A DNA stretch of 64,000 nucleotides from Candidatus Krumholzibacteriia bacterium (GTDB lineage Bacteria; Krumholzibacteriota; Krumholzibacteriia; WVZY01; JAKEHA01). The translations under genes were made by a program, and so were the position numbers. The notes beneath the pieces were generated by a model. The model did not search any database, was not told where the DNA came from, and saw nothing but the letters and a program-made list of their open reading frames with translations. The DNA lies in NCBI GenBank assembly GCA_029865265.1, contig JAOUHG010000007.1, positions 62,001 through 126,000 on the forward strand, written 5' to 3'. Position 1 is the first letter of the stretch; the number at the start of each line of letters is the position of its first letter. Shown piece after piece: positions 26,592 through 35,964 of this stretch.

Positions 26592-27950
26592 CTAGAGCGC
26601 GTTCACGCACGCGCGAAACGTTTCCCCACGGTCCTGGTAGTTCTTGAACATGTCGAAGCTGGCGCACGCCGGCGCCAGCAGTACCGTGTCGCCGGGCGCG
26701 GTCGCTGCACGGGCGGTGTTCACCGCATCGCGCATGTCACCCGCATCCGCCATTTCACAGTGCCCGGTCAGTGCGGCGCGGATGGCGGTGCTCGCCTCGC
26801 CGATCAGAACCGCGCGTTTCACCCGCCCCAGCTGCGGGACGAGTGCGGCAAAGTCGCCGTCCTTGTCGCGACCGCCGAGGATCACCACCACCGGACCCTC
26901 CACGCTCATCAGGCTCTTGATGGCCGCATCCACGTTGGTGGCCTTGGAGTCGTTGATGTAAGCCACGCCGTCCACCACCCGCACCATTTCCATCCGATGC
27001 GGCAGCGCGCGATAGGCCCGCAACGCGCTGCGTATGGACGCCAGGTCGACGCCCAGCGGGATCACCGCGGCGATCGCCGCCAGGGCGTTCTCGAGGTTGT
27101 GGATTCCGGCCGGGGTGAACTCGCCGCGGCGGATGACCTCCACACGCTGGCCGTCCCACACCCGCACCACCGCCCCGCCGTCGAAGAAGACGCCGCGGTC
27201 CAGCGAGCGCATGGAACTGAAGGGTACGACCGGACCACGATGGCCGCTCGCGATACGCACCGCGGCCGCATCCTCGGCGTTATACACGTACCATGTCTCC
27301 TCGCCAGCACGGTTGAGGATGCGCGCCTTGGACGCCGCGTACTTCGCCATGGAACGCTGGTAGCGATCCAGGTGGTCCGGCGTCACATTGAGCAGCACGG
27401 CGACGTCCACACGAAACTGGTCGATGGTGTCCAGCTGGAAGCTGGAGAGCTCCAGCACCAGCGTGTGCGGATCGCGCTCGCGCAGCACATCCGCCAGCGG
27501 CGTGCCCACGTTTCCGGCCACCACCACGTCGTCACCCGCGGCGGCGAGGATCTCACCGATCACACCCACCGTGGTCGACTTGCCGTTGGTGCCCGTCACG
27601 CCCACGATGCGCGCCCGCGTGTAGTGCCAGGCTGCTTCGATCTCGCCAATGACGGGAACGCCCGCGCCGCGCGCCGCCACGATGAGCGGGTGCTCCATCG
27701 GCACGCCGGGGCTGACCACGACACAGTCGCTGCGCGTGGCGGCGACAGCCGCGTCCTGCCGCGACAGGGTCACAACGCGTTGCTTGAAATCCCGGGCCAC
27801 TTCGGAATCTGCAAAGCGTGCCATGGCCTGCGGGTCATCGTCGTAGACCGACACCGCGTGCCCGTGAGAAGCCAGCAGTGCGCTCACCGCGACACCGCTG
27901 CGCGCCAGCCCGACCACGAGAAAGCTATGATATTCGTCGAAGTTCGCCAT
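26592..27950 (-). CDS. murD: UDP-MurNAc-L-Ala--D-glutamate ligase MurD
   Basis: The product is 452 aa. N-terminal LVVGLARSGVAVSALLASHG, ATP loop GTNGKSTTVGVIGEIL, the LELSSFQLD motif, NVTPDHLDRY, LPHRMEMV and NDSKATNVDAAIKSL identify MurD, which adds D-Glu. AGGGCG lies just before the ATG at 27950. Four bases after mraY. Confidence 0.95.
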   Translation of the reverse strand: MANFDEYHSFLVVGLARSGVAVSALLASHGHAVSVYDDDPQAMARFADSEVARDFKQRVVTLSRQDAAVAATRSDCVVVSPGVPMEHPLIVAARGAGVPVIGEIEAAWHYTRARIVGVTGTNGKSTTVGVIGEILAAAGDDVVVAGNVGTPLADVLRERDPHTLVLELSSFQLDTIDQFRVDVAVLLNVTPDHLDRYQRSMAKYAASKARILNRAGEETWYVYNAEDAAAVRIASGHRGPVVPFSSMRSLDRGVFFDGGAVVRVWDGQRVEVIRRGEFTPAGIHNLENALAAIAAVIPLGVDLASIRSALRAYRALPHRMEMVRVVDGVAYINDSKATNVDAAIKSLMSVEGPVVVILGGRDKDGDFAALVPQLGRVKRAVLIGEASTAIRAALTGHCEMADAGDMRDAVNTARAATAPGDTVLLAPACASFDMFKNYQDRGETFRACVNAL

Positions 27951-27954
27951 CGCC

Positions 27955-29040
27955 CTACTGGAGTTTCAGTGTGCTCAGACTCAGCAGCGCCAGCAACGCA
28001 CCGGCAATCCAGAAACGCACCACAACCTTGTTCTCGTGCCATCCGGACAGTTCGAAGTGATGGTGCAACGGCGCCATCTTGAACACCCGTTTGCCGGTCA
28101 GCTTGAAGGAGACGACCTGCATGATCACGCTCAGCGCCTCGGCAACGAACAACCCGCCAATGATGACGAGCAGAAGCTCGCGCTTGAGCAGCACCGCGAT
28201 GGCACCCAGGGTGCCGCCCAGCGACAACGAGCCGGTGTCGCCCATGAACACTTCCGCGGGATGCGCGTTGTACCACAGGAAACCAAGTGAGGCGCCCACC
28301 GCCGCCATGCAGTAGACCGCCAGCTCACCGCTTCCCTCCAGGTACATGATGTTCAGGTAGTCTGAGAACACGCGGTGGCCGCTCACGTACGCCAGCCCCG
28401 CGAAGGCGAAGAAGCAGAAAGCGGAGAGCCCGATGGCGAGCCCGTCCACGCCGTCGGCCAGGTTCACCGCGTTGCTGGTGGCCGTCACCACCAGCGCAAC
28501 CAGCAAGATGAAGAACAACCCGAAGTTGATGAACAGTCCCTTGGCAAACGGAATGCTGGTGAGCGTGCCCGCGTCGCGTGCCACCGGATTCCAGTACAGA
28601 AAGGCGCCCAGCGCCAGGCCCAGCGTCATCTGCCCGATCAGCTTGTAACGCCCCACCAGTCCTTTGGGGCGCCGCTTCACCACGCGCAGGTAGTCGTCGA
28701 AGAACCCCAGCGCGCCGGTCCACACGGTGGTGATGAGCGCTATCTGCACATAGCGGTTGGTGAGGTTGCACCACAGCAGCGCCGGAACCAGGATCGCGGT
28801 CAGAATGAGCAGCCCGCCCATGGTGGGTGTGCCCGCCTTGGCGTGGTGTGTCTGCGGTCCCTCCTGACGGATCACCTGGAACATCTGTGTGCGCCGCAGC
28901 AGGCGGATGAGCGCGGGCCCCAGCACGAAACTGATGAGCAATGCCGTGACCATGGCGTAGGCGGAACGGAACGTGATGTAGCGGAAGACGTTGAACGCCG
29001 AGATCTCGGTATGCAGCGGATACAGCAGGTGGTACAGCAT
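27955..29040 (-). CDS. mraY: Phospho-MurNAc-pentapeptide transferase MraY
   Basis: The product is 361 aa with about 10 membrane segments. It transfers phospho-MurNAc-pentapeptide to undecaprenyl phosphate, making lipid I. Family motifs: GTPTMGGLLIL near the N-terminus, FFDDYLRVVKR, NLADGVDGLAIG, FMGDTGSLSLGG and the histidine motif APLHHHFELSGW. GGAGG is somewhat far (13 bases) from the ATG. It follows murF by 20 bases. Confidence 0.96.
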   Translation of the reverse strand: MLYHLLYPLHTEISAFNVFRYITFRSAYAMVTALLISFVLGPALIRLLRRTQMFQVIRQEGPQTHHAKAGTPTMGGLLILTAILVPALLWCNLTNRYVQIALITTVWTGALGFFDDYLRVVKRRPKGLVGRYKLIGQMTLGLALGAFLYWNPVARDAGTLTSIPFAKGLFINFGLFFILLVALVVTATSNAVNLADGVDGLAIGLSAFCFFAFAGLAYVSGHRVFSDYLNIMYLEGSGELAVYCMAAVGASLGFLWYNAHPAEVFMGDTGSLSLGGTLGAIAVLLKRELLLVIIGGLFVAEALSVIMQVVSFKLTGKRVFKMAPLHHHFELSGWHENKVVVRFWIAGALLALLSLSTLKLQ

Positions 29041-29060
29041 GGGGGGGTTGTTGCCTCCGT

Positions 29061-30476
29061 TCAGTTCCGCGCCACCAGCGCGCCGAGAAGCCCGGTCGCG
29101 AATTCATCCAGCTTGCACGCCCGTGATGCCTTGACGAGAATCACGTCCCCATCGCGGCTGTCCGCGGCCACCGCCGACACCAGCCGCTCGAGATCCGCGT
29201 GGGCATGCACGGTCGTGTCCGGCGCCACCGCGCTGACACCGCCCTGCACGACCTTCGCCTCCTCACCCAGCCAGTAGACGCGATCGAGCTTCAAGCGAGC
29301 GATCTCCTCGCCGACCCCGCGGTGCGCGGCGGCGGATGCATCACCCAGCTCCTTCATGTCGCCCAGCACCGCCACGCGACGGCCGGCGTCGAGTTGCGCG
29401 AGCATCGCCAGTGACTTGCGCATGCTGGCCGGGCTCGCATTGTAAGACTCGTCGATGATGGTGACACCGGCGGCGGTGTGAATCCGCCCGCGCCCCGGCA
29501 TGGGACGCACGGACAGGAACGCGTCGCGCTGGCGCGCCGCATCCACACCGCACACATCCCCCACCGCGAACGCCGCGCACGCGTTGAGCGCGTTGTAGTC
29601 GCCCACGGCTGACAGGCCTACCGGCTCCCCGTTGATCGTGAACGAGAGTATCCCGTCCCCGAACGAGAGGTTCGCAAGCCTGAAGTCGGCCGTGGGCGAC
29701 CGGCCGAAGCTGGAGAGCCGTCCCTGCACGATGGCGCTCAGCTTCTCGAAATAGTCGTCGTCGCGCGGCAGGATGGCGTGTCCATCCGCGGTCTGATGGG
29801 CCAGGATCGATCCCTTTTCGCGCGCGATGGCGCCACGCGAGCCGAAGTGCCCCACGTGCGCGTCGCCGATATTCGTGATCACCACGATGTCCGGGCGCAG
29901 CAGAGCGCCCAGCAGGTCGATCTCGCCGATCTGGTTGGCGCCCACCTCGCACACCAGGTACTCGCAGTGCTGGTCGGCTTCCAGGATGGTGATGGGCACG
30001 CCGATCTGACTGTTGAAGTTACCCCGATTGGCGTGGGTACGAAACTTGGTGCGCAGCACGGCACGAACGTACTCCTTGGTGGTCGTCTTGCCGCTCGACC
30101 CGGTCACGGCCACCACCTGTGCATCGAGGTGCCGCCGGTAGCCGCGCGCTAGTTCCTGCAACGCGCCACGTGAGTCGCGCACGAGGAAATACGGGGCACC
30201 CGCCGCCCGCAGCCCCCCGCACGCGGCGGCGCTGGAAATGATCACCGCGGGGCTTCCCGCCTGGTAGGCGTTCAGCGCGAAGCGATGTCCGTCGGTATGT
30301 TCCCCGGCGATGGCGAAGAAGAGACGGCCCGCGCACTCGGCGCGGGTGTCGATGGTGGCGCCCGACCAGGCGAGCAGGGCCGCGTCCGCACAGAGGGACG
30401 CGTCCACCAGTTGCCCGGCGGCCTCCAACTCATCGCGCACCCATTCCAGGGTTCTGACGATCACCGCGCACGCCAT
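29061..30476 (-). CDS. murF: UDP-MurNAc-tripeptide--D-Ala-D-Ala ligase MurF
   Basis: The product is 471 aa. The N-terminal substrate domain (RAECAGRLFFAIAGEHTDGH) is followed by the ATP loop TGSSGKTTTKEYVRAVL, NIGDAHVGHFGS and the MurF motif IIDESYNASPASM. It completes the UDP-MurNAc-pentapeptide. The ATG at 30476 overlaps the end of murE by 16 bases; GGAGGAGG lies upstream within murE. A GTG at 30464 is a possible alternative. Confidence 0.94.
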   Translation of the reverse strand: MACAVIVRTLEWVRDELEAAGQLVDASLCADAALLAWSGATIDTRAECAGRLFFAIAGEHTDGHRFALNAYQAGSPAVIISSAAACGGLRAAGAPYFLVRDSRGALQELARGYRRHLDAQVVAVTGSSGKTTTKEYVRAVLRTKFRTHANRGNFNSQIGVPITILEADQHCEYLVCEVGANQIGEIDLLGALLRPDIVVITNIGDAHVGHFGSRGAIAREKGSILAHQTADGHAILPRDDDYFEKLSAIVQGRLSSFGRSPTADFRLANLSFGDGILSFTINGEPVGLSAVGDYNALNACAAFAVGDVCGVDAARQRDAFLSVRPMPGRGRIHTAAGVTIIDESYNASPASMRKSLAMLAQLDAGRRVAVLGDMKELGDASAAAHRGVGEEIARLKLDRVYWLGEEAKVVQGGVSAVAPDTTVHAHADLERLVSAVAADSRDGDVILVKASRACKLDEFATGLLGALVARN

Positions 30477-31984
30477 TGCGCCAGCGCCTCCTCCGCCTCA
30501 GCGCGTTCGCTGTAGGGGATCTTCTTCGTTCCGATGATCTGGTATTCCTCGTGACCCTTGCCGAGCAGCGCCACCACGTCGTCGGGGCCGCTGGCGGCGA
30601 GAGCGGCGGCGATGGCCCGCGCGCGGTCGGGTTCGACGACCACGCGGGTGCGATTCTCAATCCCGCCCAGCACGTCTTCGACGATCGTCTCGGCGCGTTC
30701 CGAACGCGGGTTGTCGGTGGTGAGATAGATCCGGTCGCAGAAACGTTCCGCCAGCGCGCCCATCACGGGCCGCTTGGCCTGGTCGCGGTCGCCACCGCAT
30801 CCAAAAACCGCCACCAGGCGCCGGGGCTTGAGGCCGCGACATGTCTCCAGCACCCGCTCGAACCCGTCCGGTGTGTGCGCATAGTCGATCACGACCACGG
30901 GGCGCCCGCCGCCCCCCAGCGCTTCGAACCGTCCCGGGATATGCGCGACCGCCTCCAGTCCCGCACGCGCCTGCTCCGGGGTCGCCCCCATCTGCATGCA
31001 GGCGACCGCCGCGAGCGCCGCGTTGGCGGGCACGAATCCGCCCAGCAGCTTCATATCGGGGCGTATTTCCCCACCGCCGGGCAACAACAGGGTGAAACGC
31101 GTCGCGTGTATGGAGACGTCCATATCGCGTACGCGCACGTCGGCGTCGTCGCCGGTGCCGACCGCAATCTTGCGGCCGCGAAACGCGGCGCCGATTTCGC
31201 GCGCGTTGGCGTCGTCAATCCAGAACACGAGCGTCCCGGCGGGCTTGCGCCGGCCGGGGTCCACGAGCGAGTTGCAGAACTCAGCCTTCGCGGACTTGTA
31301 GTCGCCCATGCTTCCGTGAAAATCGAGGTGGTCGTGAGTGACATTCGTAAGTATCCCGACCTCGAAGTCCAATCCCCATGTTCGATGTTGCCGCACGGCA
31401 TGAGAACTGACCTCCATGACCACCCCGAAACAGTGCTGGTCCCGCATGACGCGGAACCAGGAGTGCAACGTAAGGGCGTCGGGCGTGGTGTGCGGATCGC
31501 GCACCAGCGTGTCGACGCCGTGTCCCAGCGTTCCGATGATCCCCATGCGCCGCCCGGCCGCCATCATGATGGAACGGACCAGGTGGGCGGTGGACGTCTT
31601 GCCGTTGGTCCCGGTGACGCCGCACAGGCGCAGATCCGCGGCCGCGTCCCCGTGGAAACGCGCGGACAGCAGGGCCAGCGCGCGCGCGGAACTCTCCACC
31701 ACCACACAGGGAACTCCAAGGGACGAAACCGGGCGCTCGGCAACCACGGCAACCGCCCCGCGCGCCAGCGCGTCACCGATGAACGCGTGCCCGTCCACCG
31801 CGGTACCGGGCACCGCAACGAACAGATCGCCGTCCTGCACCTTGCGCGAATCGACTGCGATGCCTCGCACGACCAGGGTGCGCGTGCCGCCGTCCAGCGG
31901 GGTCAGCACCAGCACACCCAGGGCGTCGATCAACGATCCCAGAGTCATCGTGTGCGCGTCGTTCTTCCCGGTCATCGTGAGCAT
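30461..31984 (-). CDS. murE: UDP-MurNAc-dipeptide--meso-diaminopimelate ligase MurE
   Basis: The product is 507 aa. Features: VVRGIAVDSRKVQDGDLFVAVPG, ATP loop TGTNGKTSTAHLVRSI, MEVSSHAVRQHR, NVTHDHLDFHG and YAHTPDGFERVL. The TDNPRSE motif is the DNPR signature of meso-diaminopimelate-adding enzymes, so the cell wall is probably of the DAP-type expected in Gram-negatives. ATG at 31984, 12 bases after ftsI; an ATG three codons on is possible. Confidence 0.95.
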   Translation of the reverse strand: MLTMTGKNDAHTMTLGSLIDALGVLVLTPLDGGTRTLVVRGIAVDSRKVQDGDLFVAVPGTAVDGHAFIGDALARGAVAVVAERPVSSLGVPCVVVESSARALALLSARFHGDAAADLRLCGVTGTNGKTSTAHLVRSIMMAAGRRMGIIGTLGHGVDTLVRDPHTTPDALTLHSWFRVMRDQHCFGVVMEVSSHAVRQHRTWGLDFEVGILTNVTHDHLDFHGSMGDYKSAKAEFCNSLVDPGRRKPAGTLVFWIDDANAREIGAAFRGRKIAVGTGDDADVRVRDMDVSIHATRFTLLLPGGGEIRPDMKLLGGFVPANAALAAVACMQMGATPEQARAGLEAVAHIPGRFEALGGGGRPVVVIDYAHTPDGFERVLETCRGLKPRRLVAVFGCGGDRDQAKRPVMGALAERFCDRIYLTTDNPRSERAETIVEDVLGGIENRTRVVVEPDRARAIAAALAASGPDDVVALLGKGHEEYQIIGTKKIPYSERAEAEEALAQWRAR

Positions 31985-31996
31985 CTTTTCCAGGCC

Positions 31997-34072
31997 CTAA
32001 CGCCCCACCATGGCGCTCGCAACCGCCGCCTGGCCGGCGATGGCCATGGTGCGTGCAATCGCGCCGAGACCCGCTTGATCGTCATCGCGCCTGCCCGCGG
32101 CCGAGGCGTCGCGGTACGCCATTCGCAGGCGCGCGTTGCGTTCGAAGTCGCCCCGCGTGCGCCCGTCCACGCCGCCGGCCGCAACCAGCAGGCGAATGAC
32201 GCCATTGCGATCCATCCTCGCCCCGGGTGCGGGCACCTGCGCCACCACGCGTCCGCCATCGCCCTGCACGAGCACGTTGCTGCCACGCCGGCGCGCGTAG
32301 TCCAGCGCGGCCTGGCGTTCCATGCGCAGGAAGTTCGGCGCGGCATTGCGCCGGCCGGAATCGGCGGCAACCGCGAGCGTCTCCACGGAGAGAACATCGT
32401 CGAAGATGGGGGTGGCGCTGGCCAGGCTGCGGCACACGCGCGCAAAGACGGGCGCCGCGGAGTCACCGCCGAAACGGGCCGACCAGTGCGGCTCGTCGAG
32501 CATGACCAGGCAGGCGATGCGCGGGCTCTCGTAGGGCGCGAATCCGACGAAGCTCGAAATGTACTTGTTGGCGACGTAGCCGCGCTGGCCCGCCTTCTGC
32601 GCGGTGCCGGTCTTGCCCGCGACGCGCATGAACTCCACGCGTGCGGCCTTGGCGGTGCCCTCCTCGACCACGTTCAGGCAGAACTCGCGCAGTATCGCCG
32701 CGGTCTCTTCGGTCACCACGCGGCGAACCACCACCGGCTCGGAGCGCGCCGCCTCACCGGTGGCCGGATCGACGACCGCCTTCACCAGACGCGGCATCAT
32801 CATGAGACCGCCGTTGGCGATGGAGGCAAAGGCGTTCAGCATCTGTATCGGTGTTACCGCCACTTCCTGGCCGAACGCCATGGTGGCCTTGGTACGCGCC
32901 GACCAGCGGCCGATCTCCGGCACGGTGCCGGCCGACTCTCCAGGCAGGCCGATCCCGGTGCGCGCGCCGAACCCGAACAGGTGCGCGTATCCATAGAAAT
33001 CGCCCGCGGAGAGCGTGCTTACCGCCTTGGCCATCACGATATTACTGGAGAGTGCGAAGGCCTCCTCCACGGTGAGGTAGCGGTGCGGATGGGGATCGCG
33101 GATGACCGCGAAGCCGAGATCGGCGCGCCCGTCCTCGGCGTCGAAGGAATCGGCGGGCGCCACCGAAGACTTCTCCAGCAGGGCGGCCGCGGTGACCAGC
33201 TTGAAGGTGGATCCGGGTTCGTAGATGTGCGATACGCTGCGCAGCGTCCACAGCGAGTCGGCGCGCGATGAGCCATCGCGCGTCCCCACTGCCGGCGCCT
33301 CCGCCAGGGCCAGCACGTCGCCGGTGGCAACCTCCATGACGATGATGGCGCCGCCTCGCGCGTCGTTCTCGACCACCGCTCGGCGCAGTTCGTTCTCCGC
33401 GATGTCCTGCACGGTGGCGTCGATGGTCAGATACACGTGCTTGCCGTCACGCGGCTTGCGGTCGACGAAGCGGTAATAGCGTTCGCTTTCGTACACGCCG
33501 TTGCGAATTATCTTCTCGCGCCCGGGTGCGCCGCGCAGCGCGTCGTCGTAGGCGGCCTCCACACCGGAGAGCCCCCGGTTCTCCCGGCTGACAAAACCGA
33601 CCACCTTGCTGCCGACCGCATCGTACGGGTAGATGCGGTTGGCCTTGACCTCCACCGCAACGCCGCGCAGACGGGCCAGCTCCGTGCGCGCGGTCTCGTC
33701 CAGCATCGCATCATGCCTGACGTACACGTATGACTTGCGGGAGCGCAGCTTCTGCCGCACCACATCCCGGGAGACGCCGAGCTTCGCGGACAGGACACGA
33801 CTGACACCCGCTGCGTCCTTCACGCGATCCGGTTGCACGGCCACCGAGCAGCGGCGGATATTCAGCGCGAGCGGCCGCCCATCACGGTCGAAGATACCGC
33901 CGCGCGTGGCCGCCACCTCGACCGAGGATTCGCGCTGCTCGGCGGCGCGCGCCGCGTAGGCGTCGTGGCGCAGGTACTGCACCTGCACCAGCCGGCCCCA
34001 CAGACCCAGAATGGCGATGACGAATACACCGCCCACAACGCACAGGCGCCGCTTTTGAGCGCGGCTCGTCAC
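31997..34072 (-). CDS. ftsI: Septal penicillin-binding protein FtsI with C-terminal PASTA domain
   Basis: The product is 691 aa. One N-terminal membrane anchor (LCVVGGVFVIAILGLWGRLV) precedes a pedestal domain and a class-B transpeptidase domain with STFK (SxxK), SSN and KTGTAQK motifs. Residues ~620-680 form a single PASTA domain (ALDYARRRGSNVLVQGDG, VVAQVPAPGARMDRNGVIRL). PASTA-bearing FtsI is usual in Bacteroidetes-like and Gram-positive lineages and absent from E. coli FtsI. It cross-links septal peptidoglycan with FtsW. GTG start at 34072 overlaps the ftsL stop (GTGA), with GGTGGGCGA before it. Confidence 0.93.
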   Translation of the reverse strand: MTSRAQKRRLCVVGGVFVIAILGLWGRLVQVQYLRHDAYAARAAEQRESSVEVAATRGGIFDRDGRPLALNIRRCSVAVQPDRVKDAAGVSRVLSAKLGVSRDVVRQKLRSRKSYVYVRHDAMLDETARTELARLRGVAVEVKANRIYPYDAVGSKVVGFVSRENRGLSGVEAAYDDALRGAPGREKIIRNGVYESERYYRFVDRKPRDGKHVYLTIDATVQDIAENELRRAVVENDARGGAIIVMEVATGDVLALAEAPAVGTRDGSSRADSLWTLRSVSHIYEPGSTFKLVTAAALLEKSSVAPADSFDAEDGRADLGFAVIRDPHPHRYLTVEEAFALSSNIVMAKAVSTLSAGDFYGYAHLFGFGARTGIGLPGESAGTVPEIGRWSARTKATMAFGQEVAVTPIQMLNAFASIANGGLMMMPRLVKAVVDPATGEAARSEPVVVRRVVTEETAAILREFCLNVVEEGTAKAARVEFMRVAGKTGTAQKAGQRGYVANKYISSFVGFAPYESPRIACLVMLDEPHWSARFGGDSAAPVFARVCRSLASATPIFDDVLSVETLAVAADSGRRNAAPNFLRMERQAALDYARRRGSNVLVQGDGGRVVAQVPAPGARMDRNGVIRLLVAAGGVDGRTRGDFERNARLRMAYRDASAAGRRDDDQAGLGAIARTMAIAGQAAVASAMVGR

Positions 34073-34494
34073 TCGCCCACCACCTGGGTAAGATCGCTGA
34101 TCTCAGTACCCAGCACCTCGTTGACGCGCACGCGCGGCTCGACCGGCGACTCCGGCAGTGCATCGCCCTCGACCGCCACGCGCACGACATCGTTCATGTT
34201 CGCGCTCACCATGCCCATCGTCTCCTCGCATTGCCGCGAGATACGCGACTTCGCAGTCAGGGTGGTGTACTGCGCGGTCAGAACCCCGATGCGCTCCTCC
34301 AGTGCCTGGCGGGAGCGCTTCTTCTCCGCGATCGTCTCCATGAGACTGTTGGTGTAGACCTGGGTGGAGACGTAGGCGAGCAGGAATACGGAGGAGGTGG
34401 CATAGGCCATCACCATCATCGGTACGCCCAGCTTTCCGGACAGCGCGTCGAGCAGAAAGCGTCCCGCGGCGATGGCCACGTGGCGGCGCTTCAC
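34069..34494 (-). CDS. ftsL: FtsL-like division protein
   Basis: The product is 141 aa. A short basic N-terminus, one membrane segment (MMVMAYATSSVFLLAYVSTQVY) and a following coiled coil (SLMETIAEKKRSRQALEERI, LTAQYTTLTAKS) give the FtsL topology. Sequence similarity is weak, as is normal, and the call rests on topology plus position between rsmH and ftsI. The GTG at 34494 overlaps the rsmH stop (GTGA). A longer open frame runs upstream inside rsmH but would break the membrane topology. FtsL with FtsB and FtsQ activates FtsWI. Confidence 0.75.
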   Translation of the reverse strand: MKRRHVAIAAGRFLLDALSGKLGVPMMVMAYATSSVFLLAYVSTQVYTNSLMETIAEKKRSRQALEERIGVLTAQYTTLTAKSRISRQCEETMGMVSANMNDVVRVAVEGDALPESPVEPRVRVNEVLGTEISDLTQVVGE

Positions 34495-35417
34495 GACGCA
34501 CGCTCCCGGTCGATCTTCTCTGCCGCGCGCAGCAGCGCACTCCGAGCCCGCGGGTTGCTTGCAGTCTCCGCATCGCCCGCGCGCACCGCGCGGCGTGTGA
34601 GGATGTGCAGCGACGGCTTGCGGCCGCACACGCACACCGGCACGCTGGGCGGGCACACGCATGCACTGGCCGCGTCGCGCATGAACTCCTTGACCATTCG
34701 ATCCTCGAGCGAGTGGTAGCTCAACACCACCAGGCGCCCGCCGGGTCGCAGCACGGCCGGGGCGCGGTCGAGAAGGCGGCGCAGATGGTCCAGCTCGCTG
34801 TTCACGGCGATGCGCACCGCCTGAAACACGCGTGACAGTTCGCCCGGGGCGACGCTGCGCCCCAGCACCGCGACCACGGCCGCGCGCAGATCGGCGGTGG
34901 TTCGCAGCTCGTCGCGATCCGCGGCGGCGCGGATCGCGCGAGCTACACGACGCGGCTGCCGGACCTCGCCGTATTCCTTGAGCAGTCGTGCAATTTCATC
35001 AATGCCGGAGCGGTGCAGCAGATCGGCCGCGGTCTCACCGTCGCCTCCCATGCGCATGTCCAGCGGACCGCTGGCCCCGTGCGCGAACCCGCGTCGGGCA
35101 TCGTCTATCTGCGGGCTGGAGATGCCCAGATCCAGCAGGATCCCGTCCACCATCCCCACCCCCGCGAGCGCCCCCTCCAGATCCGAGTAGTGCCCCTGCA
35201 CGAGGGTCAAGCGGTCCGAGAAGCGGCTGAGACGCCGCGCGGTGCTCTCGATGGCCACCGGATCGCGATCGATGCCGATCACACGCACGCCGGCGCTGGC
35301 GCGCAGGATTGCCTCCGCATGGCCGCCGAAGCCCACGGTGCCGTCCACCACCACGCGCGAGCGGTCGTGCAGGAGGTAGCGCACCACCTCTTCGGTCATC
35401 ACCGGGACGTGCAGCAT
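34491..35417 (-). CDS. rsmH: 16S rRNA (cytosine-1402-N4)-methyltransferase RsmH (MraW)
   Basis: The product is 308 aa. It begins LHVPVMTEEVVRYL and has the SAM motif VVDGTVGFGGHAEAIL, DRDPVAIEST, LDLGISSPQIDDARRGF, DMRMG and SYHSLEDRMVKEFM, all diagnostic. It methylates C1402 of 16S rRNA. The ATG at 35417 follows GGGAG at three to four bases; the open frame continues upstream to the mraZ stop but those 20 residues are not RsmH-like. Confidence 0.95.
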   Translation of the reverse strand: MLHVPVMTEEVVRYLLHDRSRVVVDGTVGFGGHAEAILRASAGVRVIGIDRDPVAIESTARRLSRFSDRLTLVQGHYSDLEGALAGVGMVDGILLDLGISSPQIDDARRGFAHGASGPLDMRMGGDGETAADLLHRSGIDEIARLLKEYGEVRQPRRVARAIRAAADRDELRTTADLRAAVVAVLGRSVAPGELSRVFQAVRIAVNSELDHLRRLLDRAPAVLRPGGRLVVLSYHSLEDRMVKEFMRDAASACVCPPSVPVCVCGRKPSLHILTRRAVRAGDAETASNPRARSALLRAAEKIDRERAS

Positions 35418-35477
35418 TCTCTCCCTGGTTCGCACCCGTGCGTGCGTGCGCGCATATGGAACGACCACCGCCAGCAT

Positions 35478-35921
35478 TTAAAAGAACGAGTTGTTGATGT
35501 GCTTGAACGCCTTCGCCATTTCGGCGTAGCGCTGTTCAACGTGTTTGGGATTCCAGACTTCGACGCAGGCGTTCATGTTGATGACGACCACTTCCGCGCC
35601 GAGCTGGCAACGATCGCGCAGTCCCCTGGGGACAATGAGGCGGCCCTGCGCGTCGGCCACCACCGTCTCGCGGTGGAGCTGGACGAAACGCACGAAGTCC
35701 CGTTTCAGGTCGCCGGGGGCCTGGCTCAGGAACCGACGCTCATACTCTTCCCACTGGGCCGCGTTGCGGATCTCCAGGAACGGAGGATCCTCGATGTTCG
35801 GCAGCAGGTGGAGCCGGTCGCCCTTCTTGAGCTTGAAATGCTCGCGGGCCGCCCGGGACAGCTGAAGCCGGCCCTTGGGATCGATGGCGTGCAAATGTTT
35901 TTCGCCGAAGTTGCCCTGCAT
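35478..35921 (-). CDS. mraZ: Transcriptional regulator MraZ
   Basis: The product is 147 aa, two SpoVT/AbrB-like swapped-hairpin domains, each with the MraZ DxxGR signature (DPKGRL, DAQGRL). MraZ forms ring-shaped oligomers, binds short direct repeats in its own promoter and tunes dcw expression. The first gene of the cluster, with a leader of about 60 bases and a phased repeat array upstream (see 35965-36041). The ribosome site is weak (AGG). Confidence 0.95.
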   Translation of the reverse strand: MQGNFGEKHLHAIDPKGRLQLSRAAREHFKLKKGDRLHLLPNIEDPPFLEIRNAAQWEEYERRFLSQAPGDLKRDFVRFVQLHRETVVADAQGRLIVPRGLRDRCQLGAEVVVINMNACVEVWNPKHVEQRYAEMAKAFKHINNSFF

Positions 35922-35964
35922 GAGCAGCCTAACTCTTTGAAAAACAGCGATTTACGGATTAGTT

